Source: Lactiplantibacillus plantarum EGD-AQ4 (GTDB lineage Bacteria > Bacillota > Bacilli > Lactobacillales > Lactobacillaceae). Taken from it: 64,000 nucleotides of DNA. The DNA lies in NCBI RefSeq assembly GCF_000463075.2, contig NZ_AVAQ01000050.1:62001-126000 (forward strand). Reading direction: 5' to 3'. A program made the position numbers and the translations under genes. The notes beneath the pieces were generated by a model. The model saw only the letters and a program-made list of their open reading frames with translations. It ran no database searches and was not told the DNA's origin. Positions 9,213-18,401 of this stretch are shown one piece after another. How positions within the stretch are numbered: position 1 is the stretch's first letter; each line of letters opens with the position of its first letter.

Positions 9213-9728
9213 ATGAAAAAGCGCATTTTGATTGTGTTATGTGCATTACCGTTATTGATTTTAGGGCTGATTGCATCAATTTCTTTCTATGCTGTAAATA
9301 TCAACTCGAGTTCCAATACCAAGCAAAACGTCGCAGCTGAACCAGTCGTGATTTATGACAAGAATGGTAATCAGGTGCCATCATTTGATGCAACATCTCA
9401 AGAACTAATTAGCGAAAACGCTAGCCTAAAGCAACCAACAACCGTCAAGCGGCGGAATAACGGCCAATCGAACAATTTTTGGGGTTCCGGAATGCATTAC
9501 GGCGGAGATATGTTCGCTACCACTGGAAAGCCCAACAACATTAGATTTTCAGTAAACAAGGGCGCTTTTGCGGTTTACATAACCAATCGACCTGCTCCAA
9601 GTTCTCTGGTCCAATATTTGGCAGCCGTTCCAAGTCGTAGCTTCTATCACACAGCCTGGCATAACTGGCTCTACTTTGGCGCTTACAATCCAATCTCTGG
9701 CCAAAACTATTTTATCCAAGCTCACTAA
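9213..9728 (+). CDS. Secreted or membrane-anchored protein, unknown function
   Basis: 171 residues with a strong N-terminal hydrophobic segment after MKKR (about residues 5-27), giving a signal peptide or single anchor. The mature part is polar (EPVVIYDKNGNQVPSF) and ends in an aromatic-rich segment (SFYHTAWHNWLYFGAYNP). No catalytic motif recognised. The ribosome site is weak (GAAAG). Possibly part of the accessory content around 7-9.7 kb. Confidence 0.5.
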   Translation: MKKRILIVLCALPLLILGLIASISFYAVNINSSSNTKQNVAAEPVVIYDKNGNQVPSFDATSQELISENASLKQPTTVKRRNNGQSNNFWGSGMHYGGDMFATTGKPNNIRFSVNKGAFAVYITNRPAPSSLVQYLAAVPSRSFYHTAWHNWLYFGAYNPISGQNYFIQAH

Positions 9729-9837
9729 CCTGCCCGCAACGGCATCAATTCTACCAATCCCGCCACCCGCACTATAGCTGATCGGACTTCATCTTATGTT
9801 TTAGTCAGATATTATCATCTCAATTCGCACCACAAAA

Positions 9838-9882
9838 AGCGGCGTACTGATCCGAGACCCATCCTCGAATCAGTACGCCGCT
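9838..9882 (-). terminator. Terminator of ndh
   Basis: AGCGGCGTACTGAT pairs with ATCAGTACGCCGCT around a smaller inner stem. On the minus strand it is followed by five T, so it serves ndh. Confidence 0.85.
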
Positions 9883-9928
9883 AGCCCGCGTTATTCCAGC
9901 AACACGGACAACTTATTCATTTTAAAGA

Positions 9929-11131
9929 TTAATGATACAAATCAAAACGACCCTTGCTGAAGACGGTGCCGAGGTGGGCACTTTCAAGCAATGAGCGGTC
10001 CGTAATAATCTTCTTCAAGGCAGAAGCCGCATAACCGTGCACCGGCTTATTGCTGCTGAAGATTTGGCCGATACCATCGCGGTCACTCAATGATGCGACC
10101 GTCCCACTGGATTCGTAGTTAAACGTCGTGGTGGCTTGGTTATGGCGTAACGCCCCAATGTTCTTGGCGGCTTGTTCCCCAGCTGCTAAGGCAATCTGCG
10201 CCGTCGTTGGATAAGGCCGGTTGCTTTCCGGATCCATCACAGCGGCCACGTCCCCAACGATGAAGACTTCTGGATGGCCTTCTAACGAAAGGTCAGGCTT
10301 AACCACGACCCGGTTACGACGCTGTTCAAAGCCGGAATCCGCAATGACGTGTGAGCCACTGACCCCGACCGTCCAAATAATGGTATTAGCCGTGAATTCA
10401 TGCTCATTCTTATCAGCATCACTGTAGACAACGGCACCTGGTTTGATGGCTTCAATCACTGAACCTAACCGCATTTCAACGTTATTTTTCTCCATAAACT
10501 TCAAGGCATAATCGCGAAGTTCTTGGGTGAACATTGGCAAGATCGATGGCATCCGTTCAAGACACACGACCTTGGCAGCTGGCGTCTGATACTTGGCCTG
10601 TAATTTTGGCAATGATTGAGTCAATTCACCTAGTAATTCGATCCCCGTAAAACCGGCGCCACAGACGGCAATCTTCAAGTCGTTCTTGTCCTTGGACGTC
10701 CGATAAGCCTTGAACCGTTCCTCGATATGTTCATAAACGGCTTGTGACGTTGCCAAGTCATCCATTGGCAACGCATTTTCATCCGCACCTTCAACCCCGA
10801 ATGTTTCAGATTGGAAACCAAGCGCTAAGACTAAGTAATCATACGTCATGTCGGCATGGTCATCGAAGCTGACTTGTTTGGTTTCAATATCCACATTATT
10901 GACCGTTGCTTGAACAAATTGGACCCGTTTGCCAATAATTTCTGGGATTTGATAAGTAATCCGGTCCGGCGCGATGGTTCCCGCTGCGACTTCGTGTAAA
11001 TTGGTCTTCTCAGTATGCGTCGGCGTCTGGTCGACTAATACGATTTCGTCCTCGGTCGGAAGACTCTTTTGTAAAAATTTGACGGCGCGCATCCCTGCGT
11101 AACCCCCACCTAGCACTAAAGTTTTTGCCAT
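9929..11131 (-). CDS. ndh: Type II NADH dehydrogenase (NDH-2)
   Basis: 400 residues, the usual NDH-2 length. The FAD-binding motif GGGYAGMRA is at residues 8-16, the NADH-binding motif GAGFTGIELLG at about 157-167, and the second FAD contact VFIVGDVAAVMD at about 290-301. It oxidises NADH and passes electrons to a quinone at the cytoplasmic membrane face without proton pumping. In this group such enzymes feed a heme- and menaquinone-dependent respiratory chain when cofactors are supplied. Monocistronic. Confidence 0.92.
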   Translation of the reverse strand: MAKTLVLGGGYAGMRAVKFLQKSLPTEDEIVLVDQTPTHTEKTNLHEVAAGTIAPDRITYQIPEIIGKRVQFVQATVNNVDIETKQVSFDDHADMTYDYLVLALGFQSETFGVEGADENALPMDDLATSQAVYEHIEERFKAYRTSKDKNDLKIAVCGAGFTGIELLGELTQSLPKLQAKYQTPAAKVVCLERMPSILPMFTQELRDYALKFMEKNNVEMRLGSVIEAIKPGAVVYSDADKNEHEFTANTIIWTVGVSGSHVIADSGFEQRRNRVVVKPDLSLEGHPEVFIVGDVAAVMDPESNRPYPTTAQIALAAGEQAAKNIGALRHNQATTTFNYESSGTVASLSDRDGIGQIFSSNKPVHGYAASALKKIITDRSLLESAHLGTVFSKGRFDLYH

Positions 11132-11270
11132 GATTTATTAACCCCTTTCATTATAAGCGTAGACTAATGTGTCTGTTGAGACGGACGCTAGCCATGCGTT
11201 CAATTCATTAATCCAGTTATAACTTGATAACTACATGTTACTCTCTTCTGACATAAAATTCAGCTAAAAC

Positions 11271-11308
11271 GGCATGTTAATTTGGTTGCTTACAATTAAT
11301 TTTATGCC
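11271..11308 (-). terminator. Possible terminator of the MarR gene
   Basis: GGCAT and ATGCC bracket an AT stem (TTAATT/AATTAA); the minus strand continues with GTTTTA. Weak U-tract. Confidence 0.35.
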
Positions 11309-11330
11309 CAGCGACTTTACCCGGGTTCTT

Positions 11331-11753
11331 TCAGTCCAACTGGTCGGCGACATTGGCCGTCACGAGGGATAGACTCTCGAACAAAACCTGCCGCTGTCCG
11401 GGTGTTAAACGCGCTCCGACCAAGTCCGCACACCACTGTTCATAGGCGTGCAACTCTGGGTATAGCTGCTTGCCAGCGGCCGTTGGGTAGAGGCAGCGGA
11501 CCTTTTTATTTTCTGGATGCAGTGTTTTGCGGACATACCCCTTTTTAATCAAATTCTGAACTGCCCGATAGTTAGTTGTCCGATCCATCTTCATCTGGTC
11601 GGCAAGTTGACTGAAAAATAACCCCGGCTGTTCGCAGATTCGAATCAGGTAAATGAATTGATTATTGTTCAACCCATACTTGGCAAAGCGCTGGTTCCCC
11701 TCATTCGTCACCATCCGCGACAATGTCCCCATCAATCTCAGTGTTGGTATCAT
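11331..11753 (-). CDS. MarR family transcriptional regulator
   Basis: 140 residues with the winged-helix layout of MarR proteins: a recognition region FSQLADQMKMDRTTNYRAVQNLIKKGYV at about residues 46-73, followed by a wing (RKTLHPENKKVRCLYPTAAGKQLYPEL). It faces away from the acetyltransferase gene at 11828 across a short intergenic region and may control it and itself. Ligand unknown. Confidence 0.85.
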   Translation of the reverse strand: MIPTLRLMGTLSRMVTNEGNQRFAKYGLNNNQFIYLIRICEQPGLFFSQLADQMKMDRTTNYRAVQNLIKKGYVRKTLHPENKKVRCLYPTAAGKQLYPELHAYEQWCADLVGARLTPGQRQVLFESLSLVTANVADQLD

Positions 11754-11827
11754 AAGCGCTCCTTTTTATTATTGCATATACAATCATCTGGTGATAAACT
11801 TAACGTCAACGCTAAGGAGGTCTCACC

Positions 11828-12316
11828 ATGTGGTCAATCAAAACATTCTCAGAACTAACAACAACTGAATTATACGCCATCTACGAACTACGCGTCAAAA
11901 CGTTCGTTGTCGAACAACAACGAATCTACCAAGAGGTCGACGCGATTGATTTACAGGCACGCCACGTCTTCAAAATCGTCGACCAACAAATTGTTGCATA
12001 CGCACGAATTTTTAAAGAAGCTGACCACGTCTCCTTTGGACGCGTTGTCGTGGCCGAAAGCCAGCGTGGTCACCACCTTGGTGCGGACTTAATGCGCCAC
12101 ATTCTTCAAGTCATTGCAGCACATTATGGTGAACGACCGATTCAAATCGAAGCACAAGTCCCCGTTCAAGGGTTCTATCAGCGGTTTGGCTTTACGACCA
12201 GTGGCACCCCGTTTTTATTCAACCACACGCCACATATCAAAATGAACAAGCCCGCCTTGACCACTGAGACTCAGTCGAAAACCACAAATCAGCCTTCTGA
12301 CCAATCAGCGAGCTAA
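11828..12316 (+). CDS. ElaA-like GNAT acetyltransferase
   Basis: 162 residues matching the ElaA branch of GNAT proteins: YAIYELRVKTFVVEQQRIYQEVDAID near the N terminus, FGRVVVAESQRGHHLGADLM (acetyl-CoA loop) in the middle, and EAQVPVQGFYQRFGF late. A very strong AAGGAGG precedes the ATG. It is divergent from the MarR gene. The substrate of the ElaA family is not established. The final 20 residues are a Thr/Gln/Ser-rich tail. Confidence 0.85.
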   Translation: MWSIKTFSELTTTELYAIYELRVKTFVVEQQRIYQEVDAIDLQARHVFKIVDQQIVAYARIFKEADHVSFGRVVVAESQRGHHLGADLMRHILQVIAAHYGERPIQIEAQVPVQGFYQRFGFTTSGTPFLFNHTPHIKMNKPALTTETQSKTTNQPSDQSAS

Positions 12317-12368
12317 GGCCATTGATTAGCTAAACGACTGAACTAAGGTAATCTTGACGAACAAACAA

Positions 12369-12435
12369 AATCGCAAAAGTGAAATCGCAAAAGTGAAATC
12401 GCAAAAGTGAAATCGCAAAAGTGAAATCGCAAAAG
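12369..12435. repeat. 14-bp tandem repeat, 4.8 copies
   Basis: AATCGCAAAAGTGA is repeated four times exactly, followed by a partial fifth copy that runs straight into the terminator stem between the elaA-like gene and ackA. Confidence 0.95.
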
Positions 12436-12475
12436 GCGCGTGCCCCAGAATTAAATTTCCGAGGTACGCGCCTTT
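12431..12475. terminator. Bidirectional terminator between the elaA-like gene and ackA
   Basis: AAAGGCGCGTGCC pairs with GGTACGCGCCTTT (one wobble). A-tract on the left and T-tract on the right serve both converging genes. Confidence 0.8.
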
Positions 12476-12484
12476 CAAATTGGT

Positions 12485-13681
12485 TTATTTATCTGAAGAT
12501 AAGCGTTCAACATCACGAACAATCATCAATTCTTCGTTGGTTGGCACCACCATTACTTTAACTGGTTCGCCTTCCTTACTGATGACTTCTTCCTTGCCGT
12601 GCATGTGGTTCTTATCAACGTCGACCGTGATACCGAAGTAACCCAGTGACTTGGCAATGCGTTCACGGATCATCCATGAGTTTTCACCCATGCCGGCGGT
12701 GAAGACGAGTGCATCAATACCGTTCATTTCGGCAATGTAGCTCCCAACGTACTTCACAACCCGGTTCACGAAGATTTCAATCGCCAGCTTCGATTGTTCA
12801 CGGGTGTCCTGCGTCTTATCCAGGTCACGCATGTCTGGTGATAAGCCTGAAATACCCAAGAGACCGGACTTGTGGTTCAAAATGTCGATGAAGTCTTCAA
12901 CGTCTGAAATGCCGAGGTGCCGCATTAAGAACGGAATAATCGACGCGTCGATATCACCAGAACGCGTGCTCATCGTAATCCCGGCTAATGGCGTGAAGCC
13001 CATTGACGTATCAATGGCTTGGCCATGATCAAAGGCCGTGATTGAAGCCCCAGAACCCAAGTGCAGGGTGACTAACTTCAATTCATCGAGGGGCTTGCCC
13101 AGTAATTGAGCGGTCCGGTTGGCCACATAACGGTGACTAGTCCCGTGGGCACCATACTTCCGTGCACCGAATTTTTCATAGTAGTCGTATGGAATGCTGT
13201 ATAAATAATTAACTTTTGGCATATCCGCATACAACGACGTATCAAAGACCGCGACTTGAACCGCTTTAGGTAACAGATCACGGAACACTTCGATATAGTA
13301 AGCCTGCGTTGGGTTATGTAACGGCGCATACTCAGATAAATCCTTGATTTTCTTTAATGTTTGCGGCGTAATCACAACAGAGTCCTTGAAGTCTTCGCCA
13401 CCCGCGACGACCCGGTGCCCAACCCCTTTGATATCAGTGAGTTGGTCGACGATGTTATCATTCTTTAACCGCGTTAAAACCATTGCGGCAGCTTCTTTGG
13501 CGTCAATCGTATCCTTGGTTTCGGTCTCTTTACTACCATCTGCTTTTTTAATCGTAAAAACAGAGTTCGGTAAACCCAACCGGTCAACCATTCCTGATGC
13601 GATAACCGTTTCTTCTGGAACACTAAAAAGTTTCCATTTCAAAGTCGAACTGCCGGCGTTAATTGCTAAAATTTTTGCCAT
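12485..13681 (-). CDS. ackA: Acetate kinase
   Basis: About 398 residues. It interconverts acetyl phosphate plus ADP with acetate plus ATP, the energy-yielding end of the phosphoketolase/acetate branch. Family signatures are NAGSSTLKWKLF at the start, VFDTSLYADMPKVNYLYSIP, GAHGTSHRYV and LGSGASITAFDHGQAIDTSMGFTPLAGI, and FTAGMGENS near the C terminus. ATG 13681 (MAKILAINAG) has GGAGG about 10 bases before it; upstream in-frame starts lie in or before that site. lactobacilli usually carry more than one ackA, so this is one paralogue. Confidence 0.95.
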   Translation of the reverse strand: MAKILAINAGSSTLKWKLFSVPEETVIASGMVDRLGLPNSVFTIKKADGSKETETKDTIDAKEAAAMVLTRLKNDNIVDQLTDIKGVGHRVVAGGEDFKDSVVITPQTLKKIKDLSEYAPLHNPTQAYYIEVFRDLLPKAVQVAVFDTSLYADMPKVNYLYSIPYDYYEKFGARKYGAHGTSHRYVANRTAQLLGKPLDELKLVTLHLGSGASITAFDHGQAIDTSMGFTPLAGITMSTRSGDIDASIIPFLMRHLGISDVEDFIDILNHKSGLLGISGLSPDMRDLDKTQDTREQSKLAIEIFVNRVVKYVGSYIAEMNGIDALVFTAGMGENSWMIRERIAKSLGYFGITVDVDKNHMHGKEEVISKEGEPVKVMVVPTNEELMIVRDVERLSSDK

Positions 13682-13736
13682 GACCATTTTTCCTCCATCC
13701 ATCATCAAGTGTGCCTACTGTCAGTTTAGCTAAATC

Positions 13737-13750
13737 TGCATACGCTTTCA
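13737..13750 (-). promoter_or_regulatory. Candidate cre (CcpA) site upstream of ackA
   Basis: On the minus strand TGAAAGCGTATGCA matches the cre consensus TGWAARCGYTWNCW at 13 of 14 positions. It overlaps a possible -35 (TTGAAA) followed 17 bases later by TAAACT. Catabolite control is inferred. Confidence 0.55.
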
Positions 13751-13867
13751 AGGATTTATTCACAAACTCATGATTTTCATAACATTGTAAACCGATTCGT
13801 CAGCATATTATTTCTTTCATAACCACTAATTAGCTTATAATATAGGTAGCAGAAAGTGAGGCGAATC

Positions 13868-14230
13868 ATGATGAAAAGAATTACTTGGACTTTGAGCAAC
13901 GGCTTTGCAACGCTCCTACTCGTCGTCGGAACTCTGCTGGCATTGCTCACCCTCATCACTAGTTTTGGGACGACCATCAGCGTTGATGCGATGGTCACAG
14001 CAGCCGTCTTATGGCTGGCAGGCGTCGTCTTCTTGCACCCCGCGCCCGCTAAAATTTTACTGCCGATCGTTGGACTCGCGAGTCTGAGCATTGGCTATGC
14101 CACTTACTTTAGTACAGCTGGTTCCTGGCTATATGCAACGCTTGCAACCATCATCACCGCCGTTATCATCAGCTATGGTCTCAGCCTCCGTAAAACGATT
14201 CGCCAACATCACAGCCACTGGTACGACTAA
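13868..14230 (+). CDS. Small membrane protein, unknown function
   Basis: About 120 residues with four hydrophobic segments (about residues 13-35, 42-60, 62-80 and 85-105) and a His-rich basic tail (RQHHSHWYD). ATG 13868 follows GTGAGG; a TATAAT at 13836 is a plausible -10 box. It is divergent from ackA. No family recognised. Confidence 0.6.
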   Translation: MMKRITWTLSNGFATLLLVVGTLLALLTLITSFGTTISVDAMVTAAVLWLAGVVFLHPAPAKILLPIVGLASLSIGYATYFSTAGSWLYATLATIITAVIISYGLSLRKTIRQHHSHWYD

Positions 14231-14238
14231 CATTGACG

Positions 14239-15150
14239 CATCACACTAGTTGATTTAAATCATAGTTCAGACGTGCCCAGTGAGTTGGATTCCTGTTCGT
14301 CAGCCGATGCGCGTCCAATTCCGACCTCCGGGGCCGGCTGACAACGCTGGAACAGGGCGGACATCGATTTGAACTCACGCAGAAACCCACTGCGTAATTT
14401 CAAATACGAGTCTTCTTCTAGCCCGGTAAGCCCACCCGGACAAGAAGAATTTCGCCCTTGAGCATTGTCAGCCAGCCCCTCCAGTCGGGAAGCCACTCGA
14501 ATGGCAGATGAACGACCACCTATCTGGGTGCAATCGTCCACTGAATATTGAGTGACAGGTCCTTTAAGTGAACTTTGAATCTGCATTCATAACAATCTAT
14601 GGTGCTTTTAAATACAGAGTGGACTCTTTGGAGACTGATAACTGAATTTTAATGGCAGCTAATTTTTAAATTAGCCGTTAGCATATCTTTTGCTTAGAAT
14701 TCGACACTTATCCTCTCAGGCGATTAGAGAAGATAAGTGCAACGTTCAGGAATGTTGACGCCCATCGAATTGTAAACAAGAATGATCACACAGAGCTCGT
14801 TTAAAACTAGTCTTACATTTCAATGTCAAAATAATTGTTTATAAAGGACCAGCGACCATTCAGTTAAAAGTGGGGCCCGCACATGTCCGCCTTTCGAATA
14901 CCATCCCGGCTGGAAGGTATTCTGGGCAAGGCCAAGTGGTGAAATTTCACTTAGCAAGCGTTTTTTGCTTGGTTAGTGAAAGACCAGTATTTAAGACGTG
15001 GGCTGTCGGCTTAAATCTGTGTCCACCACGTCACGGCCATTGCCCAGAATGCCTGGAAGTCGGCCTAGGACGTCACCACAACAGCAGGTTTACGCAGATT
15101 TGCACTTTTTCCAGCGGTTCACAGCTGGCTGCCCTTGAACTTGATAACTA
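14239..15150 (-). repeat. Intergenic composite palindromic repeat, copy A
   Basis: About 910 bases, inverted relative to copies B (20859-21902) and C (39129-39928). Read on the minus strand it has a conserved first module (about 15150-14870), a divergent core (about 14860-14590) and a conserved second module (about 14590-14239). Both modules fold back on themselves: for example, the strand read from 14288 is nearly complementary to that ending near 14517. An 8-bp direct repeat ACTAACAT lies just outside at 14226-14233 and 15166-15173, which may be a target duplication or chance. No credible gene inside; short open frames are not conserved between copies. Confidence 0.8.
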
Positions 15151-15316
15151 AGTGGCTTTAATCTAACTAACATCCAGTACAACAATTTTATACCACGCCA
15201 GCACGCCCCAGTTCGGGAAAGTGCTGGCGTGTTTTAGTGTGCTTGCAATCAACAGCAGACAAAAGCGAACAGATGTTTTATAATAGAAAACGACTAAATT
15301 CAGAAAGGATGCTCCG

Positions 15317-17713
15317 ATGGCAACTAAGATTGGGATTCGACAACTGGTAGAATTCGTTTTACGACAAGGCGATTTAAATGAAGTCAAAAACAGCCAGAAC
15401 ACTGCGCTGAACGGTGCCAAGATTCATCGGCAACTGCAGAGCAGCCGCGGTGAGGACTATGACAGTGAAGTTTATTTGAAGCAACTCGTCACGATGAATC
15501 ACACCGATTACATTATTGCCGGACGAGCGGATGGTATTCAATTAAACGATGACGGCGCTTTGATTGAAGAAATCAAGACTTCCGACCAACCGTTTGACGA
15601 ACTGACAGATAATACGAAGACGCTTTATTGGGGGCAGCTCAAGGTCTATGGTTACTTATTGTTACAAGAACATCCTGAGCTTGACCAGGTGACCGGCCAA
15701 CTGACCTACTTTCAAGTCATCAACGAAAAAATCACTAAAACTCAGCGGATCTTGCACCGTACGGAATTAGACACCTTCTTCAAGGACCTGATTACCGAAT
15801 ACGAATACTGGCTGACGCTGCGGGCTGACCTCCGCGAGAAACGCAACCAGTCGATTCAAACGTTGCCGTTTCCCTTTCCAGCATTTCGGCCGGGGCAACA
15901 CGAACTCGCTGCTGCAGTCTACAAGACGATTCGTAACCAAACACGGCTCTTCGTGGAAGCACCAACTGGGACTGGCAAGACGATTTCCACCCTATTTCCA
16001 GCGATTAAAGCCATGGGCGAAGACGTGATCGAACGCCTATTTTACTTAACGGCTAAGCAGAGTACCCGGCGTGTCGCGGAAGAAGCGGTCACGTTGATGA
16101 GTCACGACGGGCTCAAGCTGAAAAGTATCACGCTGACTGCCAAGGACCAGATTCGCTTTCCCGAGGAACAGGACGTGCTCCCCGAAGATAACCCGTTCAT
16201 GCTGGGTTATTACGACCGGTTAAAACCAGCGCTCAAAGACTTATTGACCCATGAAGACCAGATTACACGGGCCGTCATCGAGACCTATGCGCGCAAGCAT
16301 ACCTTAGACCCGTTTGAATTCTCACTCGACACCTCGTTATTTTGTGATGTCATTATTTGCGACTACAATTATCTCTTTGACCCGCTCGTCTATCTACAAC
16401 GCTTCTTTAGTGAAAGTGACGACGAAAACTTTTTCCTCGTCGACGAAGTGCATAACCTCGTCAGTCGGTCGCGCGATATGTACTCCGCAGCCGTCAGTGA
16501 CCAACCGATCAGTACGTTACTGAAGCTTGCCAAACCCGATAAAAGTCAGCGGAGCGACGACCTGCAGCGTGAACTCAAAAAAGTTCGGCGGAGCTTCACG
16601 CGACTCAGTAAGGCCTTAATCGACGACCATTTGACCGAGCAAGTCCTACCAGACCCACCGGACAAATTGTTACGCACACTCCGGACTTTCAACGAGTTTG
16701 TCACCGATTGGCTGGCTCAGCAGCAACCCGGCCCCTTACTAGACGCCGTTCGTGATTACTTTTTCGCCTGCCTGACCTTTGTCAAAATCGGCGACTTATA
16801 TGATGGCAGTTATCAGACCCGCTACGTCCTTGAGGGGCATCATTTGACGATCAAGGAGCTCTGCTTAGACCCGAGTGACTTCTTGAACCGCTCGTTGGAA
16901 TTAGGCGGTGGCGCCGTGCTCTTTTCAGCGACGTTGACACCAATGGCCTATTACCAACGCGTCTTGGGCGGCGAGGCCAATAGTTTAGCGTACCAGCTGC
17001 CATCGCCATTTCCGCCCAAGCACCAAGCGATTCTTGTCACCCAGTACGTCCAAACGACCTACCACGAACGTGAGCACAACGTTCCCCGCATCATTGCGAG
17101 TTTGCACGCGATGCTGGCGGCCAAACCTGGTAACTACCTCGTCTTCTTTCCGTCCTATGGCTACCTCCTGCAAATCAAGGCCGCCTTTGAAGCGGCGTAT
17201 CCGGACGTGGCGACGACAGCCCAGGCAGCGGCCATGGATGCCAGTGCGCGGCAGGCCTTTTTGGACCAATTTCAAGCCGACCCCACCCAGACACTGCTGG
17301 GGTTTTGCGTGTTAGGTGGCATCTTCTCTGAAGGCATCGACTTGCGCGGCAACCGCTTGATTGGCGTCGCCATCGTCAGCGTCGGTCTGCCTGGCATCAA
17401 TCCAGAGACCAACTTGATTCGCGACTACTATGACCATCAAAATGGGCTGGGATTCGCCTATGCTTACCAGTTACCCGGCATGAACAACGTCTTACAGGCG
17501 GCTGGTCGCCTGATTCGCAGCGCGCACGACACTGGCATCGTCCTCTTACTAGATCAGCGTTTTGCCAGTCGCCGCTACACAGAACTCTTTCCAGCGCACT
17601 GGCAGTATTACCAGACGATTGGCTCCATCCCACAACTTGAAGCAACCATCGCCAATTTTTGGCACCAAATGGAGGTCCCACACCATGAAGACAAAACTAA
17701 CCCGTCAACTTGA
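15317..17713 (+). CDS. PD-(D/E)XK nuclease fused to an XPD/DinG-type helicase
   Basis: 798 residues. The N-terminal nuclease domain (about 1-165) has the RecB/Cas4-like pattern: H37, D72 in GRADG, E85-x-K87 in EEIKT, and the QLKVY motif at 107-111. The helicase part has Walker A APTGTGKT at about 215-222, a DEVH box at about 376-379, and late motifs AAGRLIRS and DQRFASRRY. The position where related helicases carry four cysteines for an iron-sulfur cluster (about 278-300, ITLTAKDQIRFPEEQDVLPEDNPFMLGYYDR region) has no cysteine. A role in DNA repair or defence is plausible. It overlaps the next gene by 29 bases. Confidence 0.85.
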   Translation: MATKIGIRQLVEFVLRQGDLNEVKNSQNTALNGAKIHRQLQSSRGEDYDSEVYLKQLVTMNHTDYIIAGRADGIQLNDDGALIEEIKTSDQPFDELTDNTKTLYWGQLKVYGYLLLQEHPELDQVTGQLTYFQVINEKITKTQRILHRTELDTFFKDLITEYEYWLTLRADLREKRNQSIQTLPFPFPAFRPGQHELAAAVYKTIRNQTRLFVEAPTGTGKTISTLFPAIKAMGEDVIERLFYLTAKQSTRRVAEEAVTLMSHDGLKLKSITLTAKDQIRFPEEQDVLPEDNPFMLGYYDRLKPALKDLLTHEDQITRAVIETYARKHTLDPFEFSLDTSLFCDVIICDYNYLFDPLVYLQRFFSESDDENFFLVDEVHNLVSRSRDMYSAAVSDQPISTLLKLAKPDKSQRSDDLQRELKKVRRSFTRLSKALIDDHLTEQVLPDPPDKLLRTLRTFNEFVTDWLAQQQPGPLLDAVRDYFFACLTFVKIGDLYDGSYQTRYVLEGHHLTIKELCLDPSDFLNRSLELGGGAVLFSATLTPMAYYQRVLGGEANSLAYQLPSPFPPKHQAILVTQYVQTTYHEREHNVPRIIASLHAMLAAKPGNYLVFFPSYGYLLQIKAAFEAAYPDVATTAQAAAMDASARQAFLDQFQADPTQTLLGFCVLGGIFSEGIDLRGNRLIGVAIVSVGLPGINPETNLIRDYYDHQNGLGFAYAYQLPGMNNVLQAAGRLIRSAHDTGIVLLLDQRFASRRYTELFPAHWQYYQTIGSIPQLEATIANFWHQMEVPHHEDKTNPST

Positions 17714-18401
17714 AACGACGCTCTACCATTATTGCTTCGAACAGGGCGCTTACGTCGTCGAAGAAGTTGCCATGCCGGATGAGCAAGGCATCGTCGATAC
17801 GTTAAGCTACCAGCAGTTGCCAGATGGGCAGATCGAATGGCGTTGCTACGAGCTAAAAGTGACGAAAGCTGATTTTCATTCCAAAGCCAAGCTCTCCTTC
17901 ATCGGCCACTATAATTACTTCGTCTTACCGCAGGCCCTGTATGAAGATGTCAAGGACGAGATTCCTGACCGCATCGGCGTTTTGATTTATCGTGAGTTTG
18001 ACGCACGGGCACTGGCCTTAGCGCCGCAGCCCCTACGAACGCCCGGCTTTTTGACGGTGGCGAAAAAGGCGCAGCATCAAGACTTGCAAGTCGACGAGAC
18101 TGCCTTGACCGCCCACTTTGTCGCTTCCCTGTTCCGCGAAGTCGATAAGGCCAAACGCGTCAAAAAGGGGCTGCAGCTGTATTCGGACGACCAATTATTT
18201 AAGGAACTCCGAAAACGCGCACGTAAAGGCTATGACGTCTACGACCCGGAGCAAAACTTATATGACCGGTTCATCGATGAGACGCAAAGTGACGCCATCA
18301 CAGCATTACAGACTGAATTAGATGCCCGTAATGCGGAATACCAGGCACTCAAACTAAAATACCAGGCGTTAACGGCGCCGGATCTGCGTGACCAACTATG
18401 A
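17685..18401 (+). CDS. MmcB-like PD-(D/E)XK protein
   Basis: About 238 residues. D38 (in GIVDTL) and E56-x-K58 (in CYELKV) fit the PD-(D/E)XK nuclease core. The segments ADFHSKAKLSF and HYNYFVLPQALYEDVKDEIPDRIGVLIY resemble MmcB-like DNA repair proteins. The C terminus (about 200-235) is predicted coiled coil. The frame is open further upstream, but ATG 17685 has GGAGG at the right distance and begins MKTKLTRQ. It starts inside the helicase gene and its stop overlaps the next start by 4 bases (ATGA). Confidence 0.7.
   Translation: MKTKLTRQLETTLYHYCFEQGAYVVEEVAMPDEQGIVDTLSYQQLPDGQIEWRCYELKVTKADFHSKAKLSFIGHYNYFVLPQALYEDVKDEIPDRIGVLIYREFDARALALAPQPLRTPGFLTVAKKAQHQDLQVDETALTAHFVASLFREVDKAKRVKKGLQLYSDDQLFKELRKRARKGYDVYDPEQNLYDRFIDETQSDAITALQTELDARNAEYQALKLKYQALTAPDLRDQL

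Noticed and set aside
12369-12435. Possible short CRISPR array
   Set aside because: The repeats are directly adjacent with no spacers, so this is a simple tandem repeat.
14260-15151. Open frames of 90-108 codons inside repeat copy A (also 20788-21272 in copy B and 39146-39328 in copy C)
   Set aside because: They differ between copies and arise from palindromic sequence; the copies share structure, not reading frames.
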